A program made the translations under genes and the position numbers. The notes beneath the pieces were generated by a model. That model did not search any database. It saw nothing but the letters and a program-made list of their open reading frames with translations, and had not been told where the DNA came from. Source: a virus. From it: a stretch of DNA of 25,621 nt. The DNA lies in IMG/VR virus record IMGVR_UViG_3300034103_001292, positions 1 to 25,621 of that record; one strand, written 5' to 3'. Below, in pieces: positions 13,200-21,474 of the stretch (the first letter of the stretch is position 1; each line of letters begins with the position of its first letter).

Positions 13200-13710
13200 T
13201 CCCAAGCCAATCCTGTTCGACGGCTTTGACAGAGCGTTCATGGGTGTGCTTCGTCGCCACGGGCAGACCGTGCCGATTGCAGTCTATGACTATGGTCGTT
13301 GCATGCAGATCCTCATGGATCGTGACGGCATGGAAGAAGACGAGGCTGTTGAATGGCTTGAGGTGAACACCCTAGGTGCGTACTTCGGAGAGACAACTCC
13401 TGCAATGGTCTTTCGCTGCTCACTAGAAGAACTTGGTGAAGAGTGCGGTATTGATGTCGGTCATGATGACCGTGACTACGGCGACGAGCATCAGTCTGAG
13501 GAAGACGATACCGAGGAGATGACCGAAGAAGAGCAGCAGTTGGTTGACGAGGCGATTCAGAACTTCGCCCTCAACTTCATCAAGTATGTCCGCGAGGTCG
13601 ATGAGTCTCTGTACAGCCGTGCAAAGCAGTACGCCGCCGACTATTCGGGCAATGCCGTAGTTGAGTTCATCGATGATGGAGAAGGAGACGAGAATGAGAA
13701 TGGTGATTAA
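13189..13710 (+). CDS. Acidic conserved-type phage protein of unknown function
   Basis: 173 residues from GTG 13189. The start is chosen because GAGGAGGT (13176-13183) sits five bases before it; an upstream ATG at 13135 lies deep inside uvsX. The N-terminal half (ILFDGFDRAFMGVLRRHGQ, VYDYGRCMQILMDRDGMEEDEAVEWLEVNTLGAYFGETTP) is of a type often seen in phage genomes without assigned function. The middle (HDDRDYGDEHQSEEDDTEEMTEEEQQ) is extremely acidic and probably disordered, followed by a helical segment and another acidic tail. It overlaps uvsX by 11 bases and the next gene by 17. A DNA mimic or a partner of a basic protein is conceivable, but nothing shows it. Confidence 0.85.
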   Translation: MQSDPKPILFDGFDRAFMGVLRRHGQTVPIAVYDYGRCMQILMDRDGMEEDEAVEWLEVNTLGAYFGETTPAMVFRCSLEELGEECGIDVGHDDRDYGDEHQSEEDDTEEMTEEEQQLVDEAIQNFALNFIKYVREVDESLYSRAKQYAADYSGNAVVEFIDDGEGDENENGD

Positions 13711-14422
13711 GTTCCCCACGCGGGGGCGACCGCAGAAGTTTGTGTCCGTATTAGACAAGTACATCAACTTCCTTTCGGGGATGCATGAGGTACATTTCGT
13801 TGTGTCATTTGATTATGACGATCCGAGCATGAACAATGACAACATGTGGTCTCTGTTCAATCGCCTAAACTCACAACTGGAAGGTCGAATTCATCCTGTC
13901 TGTGGCAAGTCTACGGGCAAGATCTCAGCCGTTAATGCTGACTTGGATGTCGTTCGTCGCCTGAATCCCGATGTCATTCTGCTTGCGTCCGATGACATGA
14001 TCCCCGTTCATGGCGGCTACGACGATGTGATTGCACGGGCTATGGCGAAGTTCTTCCCCGATACGGATGGGGTTCTTTGGTTCAACGATGGCTTCTCAGG
14101 AGGCAACAAGTTGATCACCCTTTCGATCTTGGGTCGCAAGTATTTCGAACGCTTTGGTTACCTGTACTACCCAGGCTATAAGTCTGTGTTCTGTGACAAC
14201 GAGTTCACGGATGTTGCAAAGATGCTTGGCAAGGTTGTGTTCATCGACCATGTCATCATTCAGCATCAATGGGTCGGGGCTACGACACCTGATGCCCTGC
14301 ATGCCCGTAACGAGTCTCCTGAGATGTATGCCCATGATCAGCCGCTCTACCATGAGCGTCTTGCAAAGAACTTTGATTTGAACCCTGAGGAGATCAAGAA
14401 TGTCTTGGCGACCAATGCATAA
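13694..14422 (+). CDS. Glycosyltransferase-like protein (phage GT-A type)
   Basis: 242 residues from ATG 13694, with GAAGGAG at 13681-13687 six bases before. It begins IKFPTRGRPQKFVSVLDKYI, the opening common in phage-encoded glycosyltransferases, followed by HFVVSFDYDDPS and a metal-binding-like LLASDDM (96-102). A later WFNDGFSGGNKLITLSILGRKYFERFGYLYYPGY resembles the acceptor half of family 2 enzymes, and a C-terminal VIIQHQWVG is present. It would transfer a sugar from a nucleotide sugar to an unknown acceptor. First gene of the glycan cluster; the stop overlaps the next start by 8 bases. Confidence 0.75.
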   Translation: MRMVIKFPTRGRPQKFVSVLDKYINFLSGMHEVHFVVSFDYDDPSMNNDNMWSLFNRLNSQLEGRIHPVCGKSTGKISAVNADLDVVRRLNPDVILLASDDMIPVHGGYDDVIARAMAKFFPDTDGVLWFNDGFSGGNKLITLSILGRKYFERFGYLYYPGYKSVFCDNEFTDVAKMLGKVVFIDHVIIQHQWVGATTPDALHARNESPEMYAHDQPLYHERLAKNFDLNPEEIKNVLATNA

Positions 14423-14996
14423 ACTCTCCATCCTCATTCCAAGCCTTGAGGAACGGAAGCCCAAACTTGAACAACTGAAAGCCGAACTGGCGAGTCAGAT
14501 TGGCAAGCGTAATGTTGAGGTGCTATCTCTGTCCGACAACAGGCAGATGACCATCGGTCAGAAGCGTAACATGCTGCTCACCCAATCCACGGGCGAGTAT
14601 GTTTCTTTTGTGGATGATGATGACATGGTCAGCCCCGACTACATCGAAAAGGTTCTGAATGCCTTGACCAAGAACCCCGACTGCTCGTCGCTCACAGGCG
14701 AGATCGTCTTCTCAGACGGCTATAGCCGCCCCTTCATTCACTCTTTGCGGTATACCCAATGGATCGATGATCATGAGGGCAAGGTCTACTATCGACCACC
14801 AAACCACCTGAACGCCGTCCGCAGGGCGATTGCCGTACAGGTCGGGTTCCCGCCATGGAACAGCGGAGAAGACCGCTCATTCAGTATGGGCATTCGACAC
14901 TTCCTCAAGAAGGAAGAGTGGATCGAAGGTGTGATCTACAACTACAAGTGCAGCAAGACTTTTGAGGAAACCCACAACAATCAGGTGACACGATGA
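14415..14996 (+). CDS. Family 2 glycosyltransferase
   Basis: 193 residues from ATG 14415, chosen over an ATG at 14400 because the family begins at the first beta strand (KLSILIPSL). DNRQMTIGQKRNMLLTQSTGEYVSFVDDDD places the metal/nucleotide-sugar DDDD at 67-70. A later PPNHLNAVRRAIAVQVGFPPWNSGEDRSF is the acceptor-side motif with the likely catalytic Glu-Asp. Length is short but contains the complete GT-A fold. It is clearly related to the next gene product (MTIGxKRxML, DDDD), so the two look like a tandem duplication. Confidence 0.85.
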   Translation: MHKLSILIPSLEERKPKLEQLKAELASQIGKRNVEVLSLSDNRQMTIGQKRNMLLTQSTGEYVSFVDDDDMVSPDYIEKVLNALTKNPDCSSLTGEIVFSDGYSRPFIHSLRYTQWIDDHEGKVYYRPPNHLNAVRRAIAVQVGFPPWNSGEDRSFSMGIRHFLKKEEWIEGVIYNYKCSKTFEETHNNQVTR

Positions 14997-15640
14997 GCAA
15001 CATTCTACTAACAATCGCAATTCCATCTATTCCATCTCGTATTCGTATGAATCTTGAGCCGATGTTCTCTCGTCTCCAAAGCCAAATTGGTTCTCGGAAA
15101 GATGTAGAGATCGTTTCAATTCTCGACAACAAGAGCATGACAATTGGCAAGAAGAGACACATGCTGCACCGATTGGCACAGGGAAAGTACTGTGCAATCA
15201 TTGACGATGACGATGATGTGACTCCAAACTATGTGGACGAAGTAACAAAAGCGATCCAAGCCAATGATGGAGTAGATGTCATTCATTACGACCAAGAAGC
15301 CATTATCGATGGTACATCGTTTCTAATCAGCACCGATGTGAAGGCAAAGATGTTTCCGTTTGACCAACTTCCTAGAACTCCAAAGGACGCAAATGGCAAC
15401 TACATTCCATGCGTAAGACCGCCTTGGCATTGGTGTGCTTGGAGAACAGAGTTTGCGAAGAAATTCCCATTCGGTGACTCCTTTTCAGGAGAAGACGCAA
15501 TCTTTGTAGAGAAGGCGATCCCTAGTGTCAAGAGTTCACACAAGATTGACAAAATTCTTCACATCTATCGTTGGTCATCGAAGGAGACATCTGCTCCTCT
15601 TATTCCCAACAATCCAAACAAGCCCGTAGAGGTAGCATGA
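14993..15640 (+). CDS. Family 2 glycosyltransferase (paralogue of the preceding gene)
   Basis: 215 residues. VEIVSILDNKSMTIGKKRHMLHRLAQGKYCAIIDDDDD (Asp71-75) parallels the preceding protein; PCVRPPWHWCAWRTEFAKKFPFGDSFSGEDAIFVEKA carries the acceptor-side GED. AGGTGA (14983-14988) precedes the ATG, which overlaps the previous stop (ATGA). The DNA is more AT-rich than the replication genes (23 of 60 bases G/C in 15001-15060) and more AT-rich than the adjacent paralogue, so the copies may have different origins. Confidence 0.85.
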   Translation: MSNILLTIAIPSIPSRIRMNLEPMFSRLQSQIGSRKDVEIVSILDNKSMTIGKKRHMLHRLAQGKYCAIIDDDDDVTPNYVDEVTKAIQANDGVDVIHYDQEAIIDGTSFLISTDVKAKMFPFDQLPRTPKDANGNYIPCVRPPWHWCAWRTEFAKKFPFGDSFSGEDAIFVEKAIPSVKSSHKIDKILHIYRWSSKETSAPLIPNNPNKPVEVA

Positions 15641-16398
15641 ACTGCTCCTTGTTTGTCATCTTCCATTCCAGTCTCCACGAAGATCAGTATCGTGGCAAAG
15701 AGAATGCATTCATTTATGCAAAGGTCGGGGAACACCCTATTCGCGTTTCTTCACCCAAGATCTTGGAAGGTGTGATCGAACATACGAAAATGCCAGTAGT
15801 TGATAGACGGGGGAAACATTGGGCAGAATCAGAATTTCTGATCTCGTTGTACAAAAGCCTAAAGGAACGCCCAAGTTACATTGGTGACAGCAAGTGGGTA
15901 GGCTTCATTCAATACGATCACACGATTAGGGCTAGAACTGGCATCGATCTATTAGACTTTCTACAAGAGAACTTGGGTCAAATTGACAACTCGGCAGCAA
16001 TCTGCTTTGCCCCAATAAACCTAAAGATGGAAGTTTCGCAGAATCACATCGCAATGGATCCATCAGATCCACAGAAGTTGCGTGGAGATCCAATCTGCTA
16101 TTTGCAGATGATCTCCGACTACAATGAGTTCTACGGCACCAATCACACTTACAAAGACTTTTTGCAGAACAACGAGACAATTGCACTCTGCTCATCATTT
16201 GTAATCACCACAGAGAACTTCATGAAGATGATGGAATTCTGTGTTTGGGCTGCGGAGAAGAACGACCTAAATCAATACGACATTGCTAGAAAGCACCGTA
16301 TTGCGGGCGGTTTAATGGAACGGTACTATGGATGTTGGCTAGCCCTATCAGCCGTGAAACTTACCAAATTTGCATTGGATGAACTGCCGCGAATGTGA
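15637..16398 (+). CDS. Unrecognised protein of the glycan cluster, possibly glycosyltransferase-like
   Basis: 253 residues from ATG 15637, overlapping the preceding stop, with GAGG at 15629-15632. No firm domain. It starts SLFVIFHSSLHEDQY, has WAESEFLISLYKSL and WVGFIQYDHTI, reminiscent of DUF4422-type exopolysaccharide glycosyltransferases, and a C-terminal CVWAAEKNDLNQYDIARKHRIAGGLMERYYGCWLA segment like an acceptor-recognition helix pair. There is no signal peptide or membrane helix. The surrounding genes suggest a role in glycan assembly; the enzyme class is a guess. Confidence 0.75.
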   Translation: MNCSLFVIFHSSLHEDQYRGKENAFIYAKVGEHPIRVSSPKILEGVIEHTKMPVVDRRGKHWAESEFLISLYKSLKERPSYIGDSKWVGFIQYDHTIRARTGIDLLDFLQENLGQIDNSAAICFAPINLKMEVSQNHIAMDPSDPQKLRGDPICYLQMISDYNEFYGTNHTYKDFLQNNETIALCSSFVITTENFMKMMEFCVWAAEKNDLNQYDIARKHRIAGGLMERYYGCWLALSAVKLTKFALDELPRM

Positions 16399-16418
16399 TA
16401 TATCAAGGAGACTTTGAC

Positions 16419-17207
16419 ATGAACACACCGACATACAGCATTGCGATATCGACATTTGTATACAGGCTCGACAAGTATTTCAAGCCTTTGATGAACTCTA
16501 TTTGTGCGATGCGTCCTGATGTTGACAAGGTTGTATTTGTCAATGGACAGCACAAGAAAGGATTCGATCAGGAGTATCGCAAGGAGATTATGCGATTCTG
16601 CTCTCTGTGTCCTCGCACATATCTCATCATGTCCCCAATCGTTCGTGGTTGTTCTTTCATGTGGAATAGTTGTTTCAACTTCACGAACACAGATTACATC
16701 CTCAATCTGAACGATGATGTGATTCTTGCTAGCGGGTTCTTTGATGACTATGAGGGAATGCTGCGCGAATCAAAGAACGAATCATTCCGAATCAACTACA
16801 GTTTTTCTCACTTCAGCGTCAATCGTCAGGATCTCTTCGATGTGGGATACTTCGATGAACGGCTCTTGGGGTTTGGTGAGGAAGATGGTGATTGGCTTTG
16901 GAGGTGGGAAGTTAAAAAGCAGCGTTCACTTCCGTGCTATATGACGAACAAAATTCATAACTGTATTGACATGGCACCAACAAACGCCGAGAACATGATT
17001 AAGCACAACGAGGGTGGTGGGAAATACTCTGCTTTCAATCGAAACCTCATACTCAACCACATGTACGAGTTTCCACAGACTCCCGATCCTGCTCGACCTG
17101 TTCATGTGGGTCTCTATGGTCGCCCCGCACAGAGGCGTGTCGGTGTGGAGACTCTTTCATACTATCCCGCAGAGAAGTGGTACAGAGACAACATCAACTC
17201 AATCTGA
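16419..17207 (+). CDS. Family 2 glycosyltransferase
   Basis: 262 residues from ATG 16419, with AAGGAG (16405-16410) eight bases before; an in-frame GTG at 16395 overlapping the previous stop is less likely. YSIAISTFVYRLDKYFKPLMNSI is the first strand/helix; YILNLNDDVIL contains the metal-binding NDD (98-100). FDERLLGFGEEDGDWLWRWE (135-154) is the classic FDExxxGxxEDxD acceptor motif of bacterial GT2 enzymes. It should be an active sugar transferase with unknown donor and acceptor. The gene uses ATA isoleucine codons, for example near 16443. Confidence 0.87.
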   Translation: MNTPTYSIAISTFVYRLDKYFKPLMNSICAMRPDVDKVVFVNGQHKKGFDQEYRKEIMRFCSLCPRTYLIMSPIVRGCSFMWNSCFNFTNTDYILNLNDDVILASGFFDDYEGMLRESKNESFRINYSFSHFSVNRQDLFDVGYFDERLLGFGEEDGDWLWRWEVKKQRSLPCYMTNKIHNCIDMAPTNAENMIKHNEGGGKYSAFNRNLILNHMYEFPQTPDPARPVHVGLYGRPAQRRVGVETLSYYPAEKWYRDNINSI

Positions 17208-17218
17208 TTGGATAACTC

Positions 17219-17848
17219 ATGCTTCATATGGACTTCAAAAAACTGTTGGCAAAGTATGGCAAGACAAAGAGAGACGGTATTATTCATGTTGGTGCCCATA
17301 TTGGTGAAGAAATAGGCTTTTACAAAGAACTTGGCTTTGCGAAGATACTTCTGTTCGAACCGCTGACCGAGCCGTTTGGAAAAATTCCCGTGTGTGAAGG
17401 CGTTTACAAAGTCAACTGCGCTTTGGGTTCTACCAACGAAACTCTTGTGATGAATGTTGCCGACAACTTTGAATCGTCTTCGATTCTAAAACCAAGTCAT
17501 CATTTGGTAGCACATCCCGATGTAAAGTTTGTTGGTGAGGAGTCTGTTTCTGTAAAAAGATTGGACGATTGGTTTGAAACCAATGAGTTTGCTCTTTCAA
17601 TGAATGATTTTTCCTGCATGGTATTAGACGCGCAGGGGTACGAGGGAAAGATTGTTCTAGGAGCGACTGAAACGCTGAAGCGCATGGATGTTGTGTATTC
17701 TGAGGTAAGCGTACAGGATCTCTACCATGAGAACACACACATGAATTACCTAGACTACCAACTCAATAGGTATAACCTGAACAGAAAAGAGACTTGGATT
17801 TCCTATTCGGGTTCGGGCGAGGCGATTTACATTAAGGATAACACATGA
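17219..17848 (+). CDS. FkbM-family SAM-dependent methyltransferase
   Basis: 209 residues. IIHVGAHIGEEIGFYKELG (about 21-39) is the SAM-binding glycine motif I, LLFEPL follows as motif II, and VLDAQGYEGKIVLGATETL is the FkbM-type LDxxGxE segment. The family O-methylates sugars or polyketides; in glycan clusters it usually caps a sugar hydroxyl. Start ATG 17219 is used; ATG 17228 is possible, and neither has a strong ribosome site. Several ATA codons occur. Its stop overlaps the next start (ATGA). Confidence 0.85.
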   Translation: MLHMDFKKLLAKYGKTKRDGIIHVGAHIGEEIGFYKELGFAKILLFEPLTEPFGKIPVCEGVYKVNCALGSTNETLVMNVADNFESSSILKPSHHLVAHPDVKFVGEESVSVKRLDDWFETNEFALSMNDFSCMVLDAQGYEGKIVLGATETLKRMDVVYSEVSVQDLYHENTHMNYLDYQLNRYNLNRKETWISYSGSGEAIYIKDNT

Positions 17849-18747
17849 AGATCGACAAGATTGCATTCCCCTGCTCTGAATTGTTCAGCCCATTTTGGAA
17901 CATCCAATCTAGGGTGTGGAAAACCAAGTTGGGCATCCATCCCGTCTGCTTCCTGTATGGAGATAAGCGGAAGTGTGGTATGTCGGAAGAATACGGCGAG
18001 GTAGTAGAACTTAAGCCCGACCCGACAGTTCCTTCTGTTCTTCAACTGCAATTCAGCAGATTTTGGTATCCTCACCTTGAACCTGAGACTACATGGCTCA
18101 TCGGTGACATCGATCTTATCCCACTACAGAAAGAGTATTTCCTTGCAGGCATGGAATCGATCCCCGATGATTCATACTGCCACTTGAATTACTCCATCAT
18201 TGGTAGGGAGATGGGACTAAATCCCAAAACATATTTCGAAAAAGGTGCATTAAAGATGGGCGGTTACGACCTCCCAGGGCATTATCATTGCGCCAAAGGC
18301 AAAGTTCTGAAGCAACTATTCTTCGCTGACTATGAGGATTACTCAACATTCCTGAAGAAAGAAATCATAGACTCAGGAAAATACAAGGACATCCGCGAAG
18401 GCGATCCCCCGCACATGCGCGAACAGAGGGGAGACCATTGGATGGCTGAAGAACACTACACATCGGAAAAGGTATGGGATTACTTCCGACCCAAAAACTT
18501 CCAAGGAATGTTTGTGCGAGAGTATTTGGCGCAATTCCAACGGCTTGAGGCGAAGTATCAACATGCGTATAACCCAAACTACTATCCCCCTGTTTGGGAT
18601 GGAGTGCGGTTTAGACATGATGCCGACCGTAGATGCCCCAATAGACTTCAGGATGGGATGTTGGTTGAGATACATTGCCCACTCCCGTATGAACCACACG
18701 AAAAGGCGTTGCTGCAACTACTCACCGAAGCAAAGATGTATCCATGA
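17845..18747 (+). CDS. Unrecognised glycan-cluster protein, possible GT-A glycosyltransferase
   Basis: 300 residues. TTWLIGDIDLIPLQKEYFLAGM around residues 82-103 contains a DxD (Asp88, Asp90) in the position typical of GT-A enzymes, after a strand-rich N-terminus (IAFPCSEL, HPVCFLYGD). The rest has conserved-looking blocks (HYHCAKGKVLKQLF, REQRGDHWMAEEHYTS, HCPLPYEPHEKALLQLL) that I cannot assign. It is soluble and carries no signal peptide. It is coupled to both neighbours by ATGA overlaps. A nucleotide-sugar-dependent transferase is the best guess. Confidence 0.7.
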   Translation: MKIDKIAFPCSELFSPFWNIQSRVWKTKLGIHPVCFLYGDKRKCGMSEEYGEVVELKPDPTVPSVLQLQFSRFWYPHLEPETTWLIGDIDLIPLQKEYFLAGMESIPDDSYCHLNYSIIGREMGLNPKTYFEKGALKMGGYDLPGHYHCAKGKVLKQLFFADYEDYSTFLKKEIIDSGKYKDIREGDPPHMREQRGDHWMAEEHYTSEKVWDYFRPKNFQGMFVREYLAQFQRLEAKYQHAYNPNYYPPVWDGVRFRHDADRRCPNRLQDGMLVEIHCPLPYEPHEKALLQLLTEAKMYP

Positions 18748-20144
18748 ACATTTGTATTTCTGGTAGTTCGGGCGTTGGAAAAACCACCATCGCACATCTC
18801 ATCCGATCTGTATTGGGAGATAGCGATACTGTGCTTGTTAGTGGTGATGATCTGCATAAGTGGGAAAGAAGTGATCCAGTTTGGAACAACTTGACTCACT
18901 TGAACCCCGAGGCGAATGATTTGGAGATGGGATACGATCATATCGTTTCCCTGAAGCAGCAGAGACCCGTCAGTCGAAGGATCTATAATCACGATACAGG
19001 GAAGTTTGACCCTGCGATCACAATAGAACCCAAAAAGTACATTGTCTATGAGGGTCTTCATGCTCTTTATCATGATCCCACTATGTCATTGGCAGACATC
19101 AAGATATTCGTTGATACTGATCATGCACTCAAGACCGAGTGGAAAGTCAAACGCGACACCAAGAAGAGGGGATATACCGAGTCGCAAGTCTTAGACACAA
19201 TGCGAAGACGCAAGCGCGATGAAGAGATCTATATTACCCCACAAAAGAACCGCGCAGACATCATCGTAAAGTTCACCAAGTCAAAAGACGGGGACATCTC
19301 TTTAGAGTATGTCTCTGTCACGGGAACTGGCGAATCGCTAATGTCTAAAGTGAAGGGCTTCTACGAAAGCCTGACTGAGTTCATGGATATCTGTAAATGG
19401 CTGTCTCTTGAGCCATCTCTGACACAAGGCAGGGGCGGGAATGTATCCGTAAAGTCCAATAGCGGGTTGATCATCAAAGCATCAGGATCGAACATGGCAG
19501 ACATTAATCTCCATCATGGATTCTGCCTATGCAACATCGATGGTGAGTCAATACCTCGCTTCGAAAGAGAGGATGAATACAACCAGTTCATCAACCAATC
19601 AAAGATCGCGGGTACGCAAAGACCCTCTATGGAAACAGGGTTTCATGCATCCATTTCCGATCAAGTTGTTGTACATACTCACCCAATCCATTTGAATGTC
19701 ATTCTTTGTAGCAAAGAGGCACGGGCTATCGTTCGAGGTCTATTTCAGGATCTCTCATATGAGTTCGTAGAATACACCACCCCAGGTGCGAGACTCACGA
19801 ATAGGATCAGAGATCTTCGTGGAGTGATCTTCTTAGAGAACCACGGACTAATCGTGAGTGCGAAAACAGCAGAGAGTGCGATGGTCATGACGGAAGACAT
19901 CAACCGTCGATGCAAGAAATGGTTAGGCAATCATGTCGAATCGTTTGTTGATATTGAGGACGCTATCGCACATGCCCCGCTTTTCCCCGATGCCGCTGTT
20001 CTTCCCGATGAGATGGGAGAGACGAACAACTACATACTTCGGTTGATGATGGGTGCCTGTCTGAACCCCAAGTTTTTGGATAGTTCTGAAGTGCAGCAGT
20101 TAAACAACATGCAGTCAGAGAAATACAGGAAGGCTTTAGTATGA
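18744..20144 (+). CDS. Uridine-kinase-like P-loop kinase fused to class II aldolase
   Basis: 466 residues with two domains. Residues 1 to about 190 are a uridine kinase/phosphoribulokinase-type kinase: GSSGVGKTT (7-15), SGDDLHKW, IVYEGLHALYH and an Arg-rich lid (RRRKRDEE). Residues about 205-440 are class II aldolase/adducin: QGRGGNVSVKSNSGLIIKASG (about 228-248), Zn-binding HTHPIH with His311 and His313, and ENHGL with His367. Members of the second family cleave or epimerise sugar phosphates through a metal enediolate. Fusion of the two suggests that a small polyol or sugar is phosphorylated and then joined or cleaved to give a precursor. A nucleotidyltransferase gene follows with an ATGA overlap. 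The exact substrate is unknown. Confidence 0.87.
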   Translation: MNICISGSSGVGKTTIAHLIRSVLGDSDTVLVSGDDLHKWERSDPVWNNLTHLNPEANDLEMGYDHIVSLKQQRPVSRRIYNHDTGKFDPAITIEPKKYIVYEGLHALYHDPTMSLADIKIFVDTDHALKTEWKVKRDTKKRGYTESQVLDTMRRRKRDEEIYITPQKNRADIIVKFTKSKDGDISLEYVSVTGTGESLMSKVKGFYESLTEFMDICKWLSLEPSLTQGRGGNVSVKSNSGLIIKASGSNMADINLHHGFCLCNIDGESIPRFEREDEYNQFINQSKIAGTQRPSMETGFHASISDQVVVHTHPIHLNVILCSKEARAIVRGLFQDLSYEFVEYTTPGARLTNRIRDLRGVIFLENHGLIVSAKTAESAMVMTEDINRRCKKWLGNHVESFVDIEDAIAHAPLFPDAAVLPDEMGETNNYILRLMMGACLNPKFLDSSEVQQLNNMQSEKYRKALV

Positions 20145-20998
20145 AGATTGTGATTCCTATGGCGGGTACTGGCAATCGATTTGTTGAGCGGGGGTATAAA
20201 GACCCCAAGCCACTCATCAAAGTAAATGGCAAGCGAATAATCGAATACATCTTGGATATGTTCGACCGCAAGAATGACGAGTTCGTCTTCATCTGCAACT
20301 CTGTGCATTTAGAAACGACAAACATGAGGAGTGTTCTTGAGGAACTGGTGCCAAACGCAACAATCGTTTCGATGCCACAACACAAGTTGGGCCCCGTATA
20401 CACGGTGCAAACAGTCTATGACATGATTGACGATGATGAGGAGGTCATTATTTCGTATTGTGACAACCCTCATCTGTGGAATCGGGATGATTTCCATGCA
20501 AAGATGACGAATGGTGATTTCGATGGCTGTGTTCTCACTCATACTGGGTTTCACCCCCACACCTTGGCACACACCAAGATGGCGTTCGTCAAAGGTTCTG
20601 ATGGGGTGCTTGACGAGATCAAGGAGAAGGCTTGCTACACAAACAACCCGCTAAATGAGCATGCTTCTACGGGGGTCTACTACTTCAAGAAGGGTTCTTA
20701 CATCAAGAAATACTTCGACCAAGCAGTCAAGGAGAATATCCAGTACAACGGCGAGTTCTATGTTACGCTCGTCTACAATCTTCTTGTCCGTGATGGATTG
20801 AAAGTGGGGTACTACGACACCCCATTCGTCACCGTTTTTGGAACCCCCGAAGAGGTACAGAATTTTGAGGCATGGGTGACTATCCTGAATGGGGGTCAAT
20901 GTAAGACAGCAACAGACGCTGCTGCGGCATTTGACTATTGGAAGAAATACCATCTTGCAGCAAAGCAAGATCTACTAAAGGAGACGGTAATCAGATGA
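20141..20998 (+). CDS. Sugar-phosphate nucleotidyltransferase-like protein
   Basis: 285 residues. IPMAGTGNRFVERGYKDPKPLIKVNGKRIIEY is the nucleotide-binding signature of the NTP_transferase family (GxGxRF then the KPLI lysine). ISYCDNP is in the place of the usual DxD/DGD metal site, and NEHASTGVYYFKKGSYI is the sugar-pocket GxYxF segment. The family forms NDP-sugars from NTP and sugar 1-phosphate, or CDP-linked compounds in capsule clusters. It probably activates the product of the preceding kinase-aldolase. It is coupled to that gene and to the following one by ATGA overlaps. Confidence 0.85.
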   Translation: MKIVIPMAGTGNRFVERGYKDPKPLIKVNGKRIIEYILDMFDRKNDEFVFICNSVHLETTNMRSVLEELVPNATIVSMPQHKLGPVYTVQTVYDMIDDDEEVIISYCDNPHLWNRDDFHAKMTNGDFDGCVLTHTGFHPHTLAHTKMAFVKGSDGVLDEIKEKACYTNNPLNEHASTGVYYFKKGSYIKKYFDQAVKENIQYNGEFYVTLVYNLLVRDGLKVGYYDTPFVTVFGTPEEVQNFEAWVTILNGGQCKTATDAAAAFDYWKKYHLAAKQDLLKETVIR

Positions 20999-21474
20999 TC
21001 TTCATTTCGCACCGTGGAAATCTTGACGGAGTCAATACACAAAGGGAAAACGAACCCGCTTACATAGAGGAATGCCTAAGCAAGGGATTTCATTGTGAGA
21101 TTGATCTTCGCATGAAAGATGGTGTCCCTCATTTGGGACACGACACACCTGACTACCCAGTTTCTGCTGAGTGGATACGAAAGCGTTGGTATTATCTTTG
21201 GATTCATGTCAAAGAGTATCAAGCCCTGATTTGGTTGATGAAAAACTGTCCAGGGACAAACTACTTCTGCCATGAATCGGATCGCTACACCCTCATCAGC
21301 AACGGTCTGATTTGGTCGCATGATTTGGAAAATCAAATGAACGACAAGTGCATCATTCCTTTACTCTCTCGGGAATCTGTGATGTCGTACAATCAAACAG
21401 GTTTTGTTGGAGTTTGTTCCGATTACATCTACGATTGTGTAGAGAAGTTCGGAAAGCAAAATACTAGGGCTTGA
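20995..21474 (+). CDS. GDPD/PI-PLC-like phosphodiesterase
   Basis: 159 residues from ATG 20995, with AAAGGAG at 20977-20983; upstream in-frame ATGs lie inside the previous gene. ISHRGNLDG (His6, Arg7), the CEIDLR acidic pair (Glu35, Asp37) and HLGHD (His49) are the active-site pattern of glycerophosphodiester phosphodiesterases; LWIHVKEYQAL and NYFCHESDRYTL follow. It is shorter than full GDPDs (about 250), but the end (CSDYIYD) looks natural. Small forms like this are common in capsule clusters. It may hydrolyse a phosphodiester in a glycan precursor or recycle one. The rmlB-side promoter overlaps its stop. Confidence 0.75.
   Translation: MIFISHRGNLDGVNTQRENEPAYIEECLSKGFHCEIDLRMKDGVPHLGHDTPDYPVSAEWIRKRWYYLWIHVKEYQALIWLMKNCPGTNYFCHESDRYTLISNGLIWSHDLENQMNDKCIIPLLSRESVMSYNQTGFVGVCSDYIYDCVEKFGKQNTRA

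Noticed and set aside
12627-13241. Minus-strand open frame opposite uvsX
   Set aside because: Antisense of a conserved gene; Leu/Val-rich composition typical of reverse-complement reading.
16414-16419. TTGACA before the 16419 glycosyltransferase
   Set aside because: No acceptable -10 box at the right distance.
12162-21474. Prophage or integrated element
   Set aside because: No integrase, attachment-site repeats or host genes; the content is that of a lytic T4-like phage.
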